A stretch of 64,000 nt of DNA, taken from Gelidibacter pelagius. GTDB lineage: Bacteria; Bacteroidota; Bacteroidia; Flavobacteriales; Flavobacteriaceae. This document shows positions 17,697-24,494 of the stretch, piece after piece. The position numbers were made by a program, and so were the translations under genes. Below the pieces are notes generated by a model that searched no databases, had not been told where the DNA came from, and saw only the letters and a list, made by a program, of their open reading frames with translations. Each line of letters opens with the position of its first letter. The first letter of the stretch is position 1. The DNA is taken from contig NZ_JAGEVG010000001.1 in the NCBI RefSeq assembly GCF_017581925.1, positions 310,001-374,000 of the forward strand, written 5' to 3'.

Positions 17697-19388
17697 ATGC
17701 GTTGGACCTTAAAACCAAAGCCAGAGCTATTCAAAATAAAGCAGTTATCTGAAGCGCTTCAGGTGGAGCATTCTATTGCTTCGTTGTTGCTTCAGCGGGG
17801 CATTGAGACTTACGAAGACGCCAAACAGTTTTTTAGGCCAAGTCTTGATGAGCTGCATGATCCTTTTTTAATGAAGGATATGGATAAAGCGGTAGAGCGG
17901 ATTGAAAAAGCAATCGGTGAAGGCGAAAACATTTTGGTGTTTGGCGATTATGATGTAGATGGCACCACGGCAGTGGCCTTGATGTCGTCCTACCTAAAAA
18001 ACAGAACCGATTCGGTTGCCACATATATTCCTGATCGTTACGATGAAGGTTATGGCGTTTCCATAAAAGGCATAGACTTTGCCCATGACAATGATTTTTC
18101 TCTAATAATTGCTCTCGATTGTGGTATAAAAGCAATTGATAAGGTGGCTTATGCGAAAGAAAAAGGCATTGATTTTATTATTTGCGACCATCACCGACCT
18201 GGCGCTGAACTTCCAGATGCCGTGGCCATTTTAGATCCGAAACGTGAGGATTGTACCTATCCTTATGACGAATTATGCGGTTGTGGTGTGGGTTTTAAAT
18301 TGGTTCAAGCATTAGCTTCCAGAGAAGGTAAATCCATTGAAGAATTAACCGAATATCTCGATTTAGTGGCTACGGCTATTGGGGCTGATATTGTTCCTAT
18401 TACTGGTGAAAACAGAACCTTGGCGTATTTTGGATTGCAGGTAATTAATGGAAATCCGCGCGCAGGCATTAATGCGATTATCGAACAAACCAAGAAAACA
18501 GAATTGACCATTACCGACGTGGTTTTCATCATAGCGCCGCGGATTAATGCGGCAGGCCGTATGAAACATGGCAATCACGCCGTAACATTGTTAACGGAAG
18601 AAGACGAAGTGCTTGCGCAAACCTATGCCCAAGAAATAGAGCAGTTCAACACCGATAGAAAAGAAGCCGATCAGCGAATCACCCAAGAAGCTTTGCTACA
18701 AATTGAAGAATTTAAAGAGCAAGAGCGCATTACTTCAGTAGTTTATCATGACTCGTGGCATAAAGGCGTTATTGGTATTGTGGCGTCGCGCTTGATTGAA
18801 ACGTATTACAGACCAACCTTGGTGTTTACCAGAAGTGGCGATCGGTTGGCGGCCTCGGCCCGCTCTGTATCTGGATTTGACGTGTACAATGCCTTGGAGG
18901 CATGTAGTGTCCACATTGAACAATTTGGAGGTCATAAGTATGCGGCAGGTTTAACGCTCAAAGAAGAAAATTATGAAGCTTTTAAACAGGCCTTTGAAGA
19001 TGAGGTTTCAAAAACGATAGACAGGTCTTTATTGACTCCAGAAATCCGAGTGGATACTCAAATTGATTTCCAAGATATTACACCCAAATTTTACCGGATT
19101 CTGAAACAGTTCGCTCCTTTTGGACCAGGTAATATGGCGCCTGTTTTTATGACTGAAAACTTACAGGATACAGGCTATGGAAAATGTGTTGGTGGTGACG
19201 ACAAACATTTAAGAATTACCGCCAGACAAGGAAACTCACAGAATATAGTGGGTATCGGTTTTAACTTGGGTGATAAATATGATTTGATTACTGATAGGAA
19301 ACCTTTTAAAGCCGTGTATTCTATTGATGAAAACCATTGGCAAGGCAATGTAAGTTTGCAATTGAAATTAAGAGATATTAAAGCATAA
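17697..19388 (+). CDS. recJ: Single-stranded-DNA-specific exonuclease RecJ
   Basis: A 5'-3' single-strand DNA exonuclease acting in recombination and base-excision repair. DHH phosphoesterase motifs are visible: VFGDYDVDGTTAVALM (motif I), ALDCGIKA, FIICDHHRPG (the DHH motif itself) and DPKREDCTYPYDELCGCGVGFK. The DHHA1 domain carries ASARSVSGFDVYNALEAC and FGGHKYAAGLTL, and an OB-fold domain with APFGPGNMAPVF follows. I start at the ATG of MRWTLKPKPELF. An upstream TTG at 17661 would add twelve poorly conserved residues next to the palindromic repeat. The product has about 563 residues, a normal RecJ length. Confidence 0.93.
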   Translation: MRWTLKPKPELFKIKQLSEALQVEHSIASLLLQRGIETYEDAKQFFRPSLDELHDPFLMKDMDKAVERIEKAIGEGENILVFGDYDVDGTTAVALMSSYLKNRTDSVATYIPDRYDEGYGVSIKGIDFAHDNDFSLIIALDCGIKAIDKVAYAKEKGIDFIICDHHRPGAELPDAVAILDPKREDCTYPYDELCGCGVGFKLVQALASREGKSIEELTEYLDLVATAIGADIVPITGENRTLAYFGLQVINGNPRAGINAIIEQTKKTELTITDVVFIIAPRINAAGRMKHGNHAVTLLTEEDEVLAQTYAQEIEQFNTDRKEADQRITQEALLQIEEFKEQERITSVVYHDSWHKGVIGIVASRLIETYYRPTLVFTRSGDRLAASARSVSGFDVYNALEACSVHIEQFGGHKYAAGLTLKEENYEAFKQAFEDEVSKTIDRSLLTPEIRVDTQIDFQDITPKFYRILKQFAPFGPGNMAPVFMTENLQDTGYGKCVGGDDKHLRITARQGNSQNIVGIGFNLGDKYDLITDRKPFKAVYSIDENHWQGNVSLQLKLRDIKA

Positions 19389-19392
19389 TTAG

Positions 19393-19411
19393 CGAACAAT
19401 TTTTTTGTTCG
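19393..19411 (+). terminator. Hairpin after recJ
   Basis: A 7-bp stem CGAACAA / TTGTTCG with a T-rich loop starts 4 bases after the recJ stop. A second, imperfect CAAGG...CCTTG hairpin follows at about 19417-19437. Termination is plausible but the U-run is inside the loop. Confidence 0.4.
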
Positions 19412-19520
19412 ACCGGCAAGGGGTTCAAAACCTTGTAGGTCTGATTTCAAAAATCTGTAATTAGGAATCACTACTATTCCAAAATTTTACGAAAAACTAT
19501 AATAAGAACCGTTCTTGTTT

Positions 19521-19528
19521 TACATTTG
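19521..19528 (+). promoter_or_regulatory. Candidate -7 box for the MFS gene
   Basis: TACATTTG matches TAnnTTTG about 60 bases before the MFS start codon. No TTG lies at the expected -33 distance. Confidence 0.4.
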
Positions 19529-19590
19529 CATTCAAATTAAATCACCTTTTCGGGATCGAAAATCCGCAGGCCCAGAAAGATCCGATCTCT

Positions 19591-20871
19591 ATGCAACAAA
19601 AGCCAATCAAAAAAGATCCTTACGCCGCACTTCGGATAAAAGAATTCAATATTTTTTTAATGGTACGCTTTGCACTGGTTTTTGCATGGTCCATGCAGTT
19701 TATCATCATTGAATGGGAAGTGTATTCTATAACTAAAGACCCATGGTCTCTTGGTTTAATTGGTTTGATGGAAATTATTCCAGCTGTAGGAATTGCTCTT
19801 TTTGCTGGACATATCGTTGATCAAAAGGAAAAAAGAGGACTTCTTATCAAATGTATTTTAGGGTTTTCAACCATCAGTTTCGGATTGTTTTTATTGACCT
19901 GGCCAAGGATTGTGGGAGATTGGTCAACTAATGAAATCCTTTATAGTGTCTACTTCTTGGTGTTTTGCGGCGGATTGGTCAGGGCTTTTATAGGTCCGAC
20001 GATATTTTCGTTGATTGCATTGATCGTTCCTAAAAAATTATACCCAAACGCCGCAACCTGGAGCAGTTCTACATGGCAAGTGGCCTCAGTTCTTGGACCC
20101 GCACTGGCAGGTTTTAGTATCAGTTGGATTGGTGTACATTGGTCGATGTGTTTGATTATGGCCTTTGCACTATTGGCACTTATCAACTTACTTCGTATTT
20201 CAAAGAAGCCAATCTTAAATCCAAAAATCGGGGAACCGATTATGGACAGTCTTAAAGAAGGCGTAAGATTTGTATTCAAAACTAAAGCGATATTGGGTGC
20301 TTTGACCTTGGACATGGTTGCCGTGCTTTTTGGAGGCGCTGTAGCTTTATTGCCCATATTTGCTCAGGATATTCTGAAAGTTGGACCAGAAGGCTTTGGT
20401 GTGTTAAGGGCGGCTCCGGCAGTGGGTGCGTTTTTAACCATGTTGATCACAGCCTATATACCAATCAGTAAAAATGCAGGAATGAAATTGTTAGCGGCCA
20501 TATTCGGTTTTGGGGTGAGTATTATTGTATTTGGTCTGTCTTCGATATTTTGGATATCAGTCGCAGCACTGTTCTTCAGTGGAGTTACGGATGGCGTATC
20601 GATGGTAATTCGTCAGACTATTTTACAATTGAAAACACCAGATCATATGCGTGGACGTGTGGCCTCTGTAAATTCTATGTTTGTTGGGTCTTCGAATGAA
20701 CTTGGGGCTTTTGAAAGTGGATTGACAGCAAAGCTTATGGGAACCGTGACCGCCGTTGTTTTTGGAGGCACAATGACAATATTGACGGTGGTGACCACAG
20801 GAATTGTCTCTCCATCGTTTAGAAAATTGGATTTACGTAAGGATATAGAAGCGCATGGAAAGGAGGTTTAA
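19591..20871 (+). CDS. Major facilitator superfamily transporter, MFS_3/EntS-like
   Basis: An inner-membrane secondary transporter of 426 residues with about twelve hydrophobic helices, starting near residue 18. The loop after helix 2 reads AGHIVDQKEKRGLLIK, the cytoplasmic motif A region (GxxxDRxxRR type) typical of the superfamily. The second half has a related loop and a long hydrophobic stretch (TMLITAYIPISKNAGMKLLAAIFGFGVSII). Overall pattern (IGLMEIIPAVGIALFAGHIVD, LIVPKKLYPNAATWSSSTWQ) is that of the MFS_3 group, which includes the enterobactin exporter EntS. Substrate cannot be predicted. Its 3' end overlaps the lpxH-like gene on the opposite strand by four bases. Confidence 0.85.
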   Translation: MQQKPIKKDPYAALRIKEFNIFLMVRFALVFAWSMQFIIIEWEVYSITKDPWSLGLIGLMEIIPAVGIALFAGHIVDQKEKRGLLIKCILGFSTISFGLFLLTWPRIVGDWSTNEILYSVYFLVFCGGLVRAFIGPTIFSLIALIVPKKLYPNAATWSSSTWQVASVLGPALAGFSISWIGVHWSMCLIMAFALLALINLLRISKKPILNPKIGEPIMDSLKEGVRFVFKTKAILGALTLDMVAVLFGGAVALLPIFAQDILKVGPEGFGVLRAAPAVGAFLTMLITAYIPISKNAGMKLLAAIFGFGVSIIVFGLSSIFWISVAALFFSGVTDGVSMVIRQTILQLKTPDHMRGRVASVNSMFVGSSNELGAFESGLTAKLMGTVTAVVFGGTMTILTVVTTGIVSPSFRKLDLRKDIEAHGKEV

Positions 20872-21620
20872 TACGTCTTCAATTCCATTTTATCACCATC
20901 AAAAACGCCATAAGTATAAAATTGGATCCAATCACCAAGATTGATATAGGAAGAGGAATCAGTTAATTTAACTTCCATGGGAAGATGTCTATGACCGAAT
21001 ATAAAATAGTCGCGATGCTTTTCCTCTAATTTTCGCTTGGAATATTGCACCAACCATTCTTTGTCCTCACCTAAAAATTTGGCGTCGTCATCACCAGATA
21101 TCAATTTGTTTTTAACGGACATATATTGGGCAAGTTTTACCCCTAAATCAGGATGCAGCCATCTGAAACACCATTTAAAAAACGGATTTGTGAACACTTT
21201 TTTCATGCGTTTGTAGCCTTTGTCATGAGGACCCAAACCATCACCATGCCCGATAAAGAAGGTTTTATCGTTAAAGACAAATTCCTTTGGCTTATGAAAA
21301 ACTTCAATATTGAGTTCTTCCTCAAAATACCCGTGCATCCATAAATCATGATTGCCAACAAAATAGTAAATGGGAATCCCAGAGTCGCTTATCTCAGCAA
21401 GTTTACCTAAAGTTCTTGTGAATCCTTTTGGAACAACAGTTTTGTATTCAAACCAAAAATCAAACAGATCTCCCAGCAAAAAAATCGCCGCGGCATCGTG
21501 TTTGATCTCATCTAACCAAGCCACAAACTTCTTTTCTCGTGGAAACGATTCTTCTTTTGTAGGAGCTCCTAAATGGTTATCAGAAGCAAAATATACTTTT
21601 TTCCCTTTTGGAATATTCAT
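20868..21620 (-). CDS. lpxH: UDP-2,3-diacylglucosamine diphosphatase-like metallophosphoesterase
   Basis: A calcineurin-like metallophosphoesterase. LpxH cleaves UDP-2,3-diacylglucosamine to lipid X and UMP in lipid A synthesis at the inner membrane. All metal-site blocks are present in order: FASDNHLGAP, FLLGDLFDFWFEY, YYFVGNHDLWMHGYF, FFIGHGDGLG and IFGHRHLPME. The 250-residue length and the W/F-rich GDLFDFWFEYKTVVP motif are typical of Bacteroidetes LpxH. The gene converges with the MFS gene with a 4-base overlap. Assignment to LpxH rather than to another phosphoesterase rests on the motif set. Confidence 0.85.
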   Translation of the reverse strand: MNIPKGKKVYFASDNHLGAPTKEESFPREKKFVAWLDEIKHDAAAIFLLGDLFDFWFEYKTVVPKGFTRTLGKLAEISDSGIPIYYFVGNHDLWMHGYFEEELNIEVFHKPKEFVFNDKTFFIGHGDGLGPHDKGYKRMKKVFTNPFFKWCFRWLHPDLGVKLAQYMSVKNKLISGDDDAKFLGEDKEWLVQYSKRKLEEKHRDYFIFGHRHLPMEVKLTDSSSYINLGDWIQFYTYGVFDGDKMELKTY

Positions 21621-22070
21621 TAATCAGCTATTTAAATTCCTGCGCCTGCCTGTCGACAGATAGTAAGTCAGGAAACCTTTAGGTTCAACGACGTTAATCT
21701 CATGATTTAAAGACGGGTCTGGTTGATACCTATCTACTAAAAAAATTATTGTTCTCAAATAAAGTTAAAACTATGTGCTTAAGTGCATCCAGGTTTAGCT
21801 TCTAAAATTTTTGACACGAATTTCACAGATTTTCACGGATTCCTTCCTGAAATTTGTGAGAAAATATTTCGCCATCTATTTCACGAATGCAACAGACTTT
21901 CAGTCTGTTTTAAAAACCCCCCGCCAGAACATTTGTCGGGGTGGTATGGCACTTTTGTCTATAGTGGTTTAGTTTCTTTGAAACAGAAATCATGTCCTCA
22001 GAATAACAAAGTGCCCGACAACTTCCTACTGGAGACTGCCAACTGAATACTGCCCACTGAAGACTGATCA
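21621..22070. other. Repeat-rich intergenic region
   Basis: No credible gene; a plus-strand frame across it is built from repeats. Contents from left to right: a CTGTCGACAG palindrome near 21650, a dispersed repeat unit at 21813-21843, a perfect hairpin AACAGACT/AGTCTGTT at about 21891-21909, a CCCC...GGGG inverted repeat around 21918-21940, and irregular ACTG-containing short repeats at 22028-22068. Confidence 0.6.
21813..21843. repeat. Dispersed GACACRNATT...ACGGATT repeat, copy 1
   Basis: This 31-base stretch matches 40247-40277 at 25 of 31 positions by direct comparison. Both have GACAC, a CACAG centre and end in ACGGATT followed by a pyrimidine-rich base. Confidence 0.55.
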
Positions 22071-22520
22071 CTAATTATCATTCGCATACCATTCCGCAAA
22101 ACTGGTGTCAGTTTCCTGAAGTTTTAAGGAATGAAGTTGAATGGTCTCTGGTAAATGTTTTATAATTTTTTGGGCAAAATCAATCACCATCATTTCACTG
22201 GTAGGTTGATAATCCACCAAAAGTACACTGTGACCCCTATCTTTTAACTCTTTTGCCAACTCCACATGTGGTGTGTTTTTATTGAACACAGTAGCGTGGT
22301 CAAAGACATCAACGATTTCGTCTTTCACGATTTTTTTCAAATCTGAAAAATCAATCACCATCCCAAACTTAACATTTTCAGAATTACGGATTGGCGTTCC
22401 AATAACTGTAACTGACAATTTATAACTGTGTCCATGGACATTTTTGCACTTGCCATCATAGCCATAAAGGGCGTGACCAGTTTCAAATGAAAATTGTTTT
22501 GTAATTCGAATTTTGCTCAT
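22071..22520 (-). CDS. queD: 6-carboxytetrahydropterin synthase family protein
   Basis: A member of the 6-pyruvoyl-tetrahydropterin synthase fold. QueD makes 6-carboxy-5,6,7,8-tetrahydropterin on the route to queuosine and 7-deazaguanine bases. Zinc ligands are visible as FSFETGHALYGYDGKCKNVHGHSYKL (first His, then the HGH pair, with the catalytic cysteine between). Further motifs are MVIDFSDLKKIVKDEIVDVFDHA and PTSEMMVIDFAQKI, and the C-terminal glutamate is in KLQETDTSFAEWY. The 149-residue length fits. It stands alone here, so the queuosine role is inferred from the family; a tetrahydrobiopterin-related role cannot be excluded. Confidence 0.85.
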   Translation of the reverse strand: MSKIRITKQFSFETGHALYGYDGKCKNVHGHSYKLSVTVIGTPIRNSENVKFGMVIDFSDLKKIVKDEIVDVFDHATVFNKNTPHVELAKELKDRGHSVLLVDYQPTSEMMVIDFAQKIIKHLPETIQLHSLKLQETDTSFAEWYANDN

Positions 22521-22638
22521 ATAGCATCAATTTACCGCAAAGATATTCAAATTGTAAAAAGGAATCCCTTTTTAGATTACATTTGGCTGATTATTGCTTA
22601 TATTCAATTGTACCTCACGCTTTTAATTCCTGTATTTG

Positions 22639-23280
22639 ATGAATCCTATCTTTCAAGACATTGCTTTTGTTGAGAATCCTTTATACGAGAGGATTATTGA
22701 TGATATCGTTTCTCAAAAATATGCCATTGTTGAAGACTTTTTTAGCGACGATGAGGTGCAAGTGCTTAGACAATCACTAATTGATAAGCATAAGGAAGAT
22801 GCCTTTAAAAAGGCTGCAATTGGTAATAGGGTTAATGAAATAATTGTAAAAACTATTAGAGGTGATATTATATTATGGATTGATGAATCCCATTCAAATA
22901 CCGCTGAGGGACTATTCTTTGATAAAATCAACAATCTGGTCAGCTATCTCAACAGAACCTGTTTTTTAGGAATTCTTTACAAAGAGTTTCATTATGCCTT
23001 ATATCCGACGGGCACTTTCTATAAACGACATATTGACACCTTTCAGAATGATGATAGACGAAAGCTGTCGTTTGTGTGTTATTTGAATGAATCGGGTTGG
23101 TTACCAGAAAATGGCGGCGAGTTGGTATTGTATTTAGACGATAATGGCAAGGAGATGGAAAAGATTATCTATCCTTTTCCAGGTCGTGTGGTTATTTTTG
23201 AAAGTCAGATCATTGAGCACGAGGTCAGACCCGTCAAGACCGAAAGACTGAGCATTACAGGTTGGTTGAAAACCCGATAG
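22639..23280 (+). CDS. 2OG-Fe(II) oxygenase
   Basis: An iron- and 2-oxoglutarate-dependent dioxygenase of about 213 residues. The iron-binding triad is visible: FYKRHIDTFQNDDRRKLSFVCYLN provides His and Asp, and ESQIIEHEVRPV provides the distal His. The arginine in KTERLSITGWLKTR would bind the 2OG carboxylate. The GGELVLYLDDNGKE segment is typical of the prolyl-4-hydroxylase-like SM-20 group. The target is unknown; protein or small-molecule hydroxylation are both possible. The start is the ATG of MNPIFQ. A TTG three bases earlier is less likely. Confidence 0.85.
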   Translation: MNPIFQDIAFVENPLYERIIDDIVSQKYAIVEDFFSDDEVQVLRQSLIDKHKEDAFKKAAIGNRVNEIIVKTIRGDIILWIDESHSNTAEGLFFDKINNLVSYLNRTCFLGILYKEFHYALYPTGTFYKRHIDTFQNDDRRKLSFVCYLNESGWLPENGGELVLYLDDNGKEMEKIIYPFPGRVVIFESQIIEHEVRPVKTERLSITGWLKTR

Positions 23281-23281
23281 G

Positions 23282-23380
23282 TTACTTGTTTTTTCTTCGG
23301 TTGTACACATAAATGACAACCAATACAATTGCTAATATTAAAAACAGGCCGTTGCCACTTAAAAATTCGAGAGTTTCCAT
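23282..23380 (-). CDS. 32-residue single-pass membrane protein
   Basis: A very short gene reading METLEFLSGNGLFLILAIVL, continuing as VVIYVYNRRKNK. It has an acidic N-terminus, a single strongly hydrophobic helix of about 16 residues and a basic tail, which predicts a cytoplasmic C-terminus. It starts with ATG and ends one base after the 2OG oxygenase stop on the opposite strand. A TATATTTC sequence lies shortly upstream on the minus strand, one base off the TAnnTTTG box. The clean topology suggests a genuine small protein; function unknown. Confidence 0.55.
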   Translation of the reverse strand: METLEFLSGNGLFLILAIVLVVIYVYNRRKNK

Positions 23381-23582
23381 AGTTGTATTTTGAAATATAT
23401 GCGGCCAAAGTTAAACGTTTTGTTTGGTTGGCAAGAAGAGTTGTCAAAATTTTATGATCAATGGAAGACCTCTCGAAATCATCCATAATATAAGGTGATA
23501 GGTAAAGCATAAAACTAATCATTGGGATCACTTTTAGTTCAGAAAGTAACTCTACTGATATCTCTAAAACTGATTATGGAAT

Positions 23583-24083
23583 TCATAAGCGGCGCTCATA
23601 ACAGTAAAACGGATGTTCGCTTTGCTTAGGAAAATAGATGGAGCCTAAACGCGTGTAATCACGACGTTCGTAAAAGGTTTGGTTTCTATGGTTTTGAGAA
23701 AAGGTATCTAGTCTGATGGAGTCGTAACCATTGTCAAGCCCAAATTTTTCGGCAAAATCCATTAGTTTTTGAGCAAAACCACGTCCTTGAAATTCGGGAT
23801 GTACTGCCAATCGGTGTATATATAGATTTTTATCATTAGGGGTCAGCCATTTGATAGCTTGGTATTCTTCGTCCATAAAAGAAGAAATCACAATCGTTCC
23901 AACTATTTGATGGTCATGGATCAATACATAAAGTTCATCCCTTTCGATATCTTTCTCAAAGGCTGCGGCATTTGGATAATGCTCGTTCCATTGGAAGATG
24001 CCTTTGCTTATCATAAACTTAGCACAGGCTTTAGTCAATATTAAAATTGATTCAATATCTGACGAAGTTGCTTTCCTGATCAT
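23583..24083 (-). CDS. GNAT family N-acetyltransferase
   Basis: A 166-residue acetyltransferase with the acetyl-CoA pyrophosphate loop in LAVHPEFQGRGFAQKLMDFAEKFG near residue 110. The flanking strand YIHRLAVHP and the C-terminal NQTFYERRDYTRLGSIYFP are standard for GNAT. The acceptor cannot be predicted. It stands alone between a 200-base gap and the tRNA-Ala region. Confidence 0.85.
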   Translation of the reverse strand: MIRKATSSDIESILILTKACAKFMISKGIFQWNEHYPNAAAFEKDIERDELYVLIHDHQIVGTIVISSFMDEEYQAIKWLTPNDKNLYIHRLAVHPEFQGRGFAQKLMDFAEKFGLDNGYDSIRLDTFSQNHRNQTFYERRDYTRLGSIYFPKQSEHPFYCYERRL

Positions 24084-24123
24084 TTTAATTTTTTTTGATA
24101 AAATTAGTGTTTAAAGTAGATCT

Positions 24124-24270
24124 AATAAGTATAAAGGTTCCCATAGAATTGTTAAAAATATAGAAGGTTATTTACAATGTGTAGATGATTTTGAGTGGAT
24201 TGGGGAATAATACTATCTTGATGATAATTTAGTAGAGGAAAAGAAGCTAAAAAAGAAAAAAATATTTTAA
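24124..24270 (+). pseudogene. Possible decayed gene tail
   Basis: The frame reads NKYKGSHRIVKNIEGYLQCV, then DDFEWIGE, a stop, and then YYLDDNLVEEKKLKKKKIF before a final stop. The composition is protein-like across the internal stop, which suggests a nonsense mutation in a former gene whose 5' part is gone. I do not recognise the family. Confidence 0.3.
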
Positions 24271-24343
24271 GTTTGCGGCTTAGTCAAAGAAGACGAAACA
24301 TATTTTAAACTTCCGTAGGAAGGAAGTGGCGTAAAAATAATTT

Positions 24344-24417
24344 GGGGATGTAGCTCAGTTGGCTAGAGCGCTTGGCTGGCAGTCAAGAGGTCGTCGGTTC
24401 GAACCCGTCCTTCTCCA
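24344..24417 (+). tRNA. tRNA-Ala (anticodon GGC)
   Basis: A 74-base cloverleaf without encoded CCA. The acceptor stem GGGGATG / CTTCTCC contains the G3:U70 pair that identifies alanine tRNAs. The D arm is GCTC...GAGC. The anticodon arm CTTGG-CTGGCAG-TCAAG gives anticodon GGC, and the T loop is TTCGAAC. Two U:U mismatches (acceptor position 6:67 and T-stem 50:64) weaken the fold slightly. A strong terminator follows four bases after the discriminator base. Confidence 0.93.
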
Positions 24418-24420
24418 CAG

Positions 24421-24451
24421 AAAAAAGCAATGCGAAAGCGTTGCTTTTTTT
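24421..24451 (+). terminator. Intrinsic terminator of tRNA-Ala
   Basis: AAAAAAGCAATGC-GAAA-GCGTTGCTTTTTTT: an 8-bp GC-containing stem with a tetraloop and a long T run. Confidence 0.9.
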
Positions 24452-24494
24452 GTTACCATACTTTTTAAAAATAACACTTTTTCTAAAGCTCTTA

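Noticed and set aside
21783-22046. An 87-codon plus-strand frame between lpxH and queD
   Set aside because: The translation follows repeats and hairpins (GACACGAATT repeat, AACAGACT hairpin), has no domain, and codon use is unlike the neighbours.
22028-22068. CRISPR-like spacing of ACTG repeats
   Set aside because: Repeats are too short and irregular, with no constant spacer length and no cas gene.
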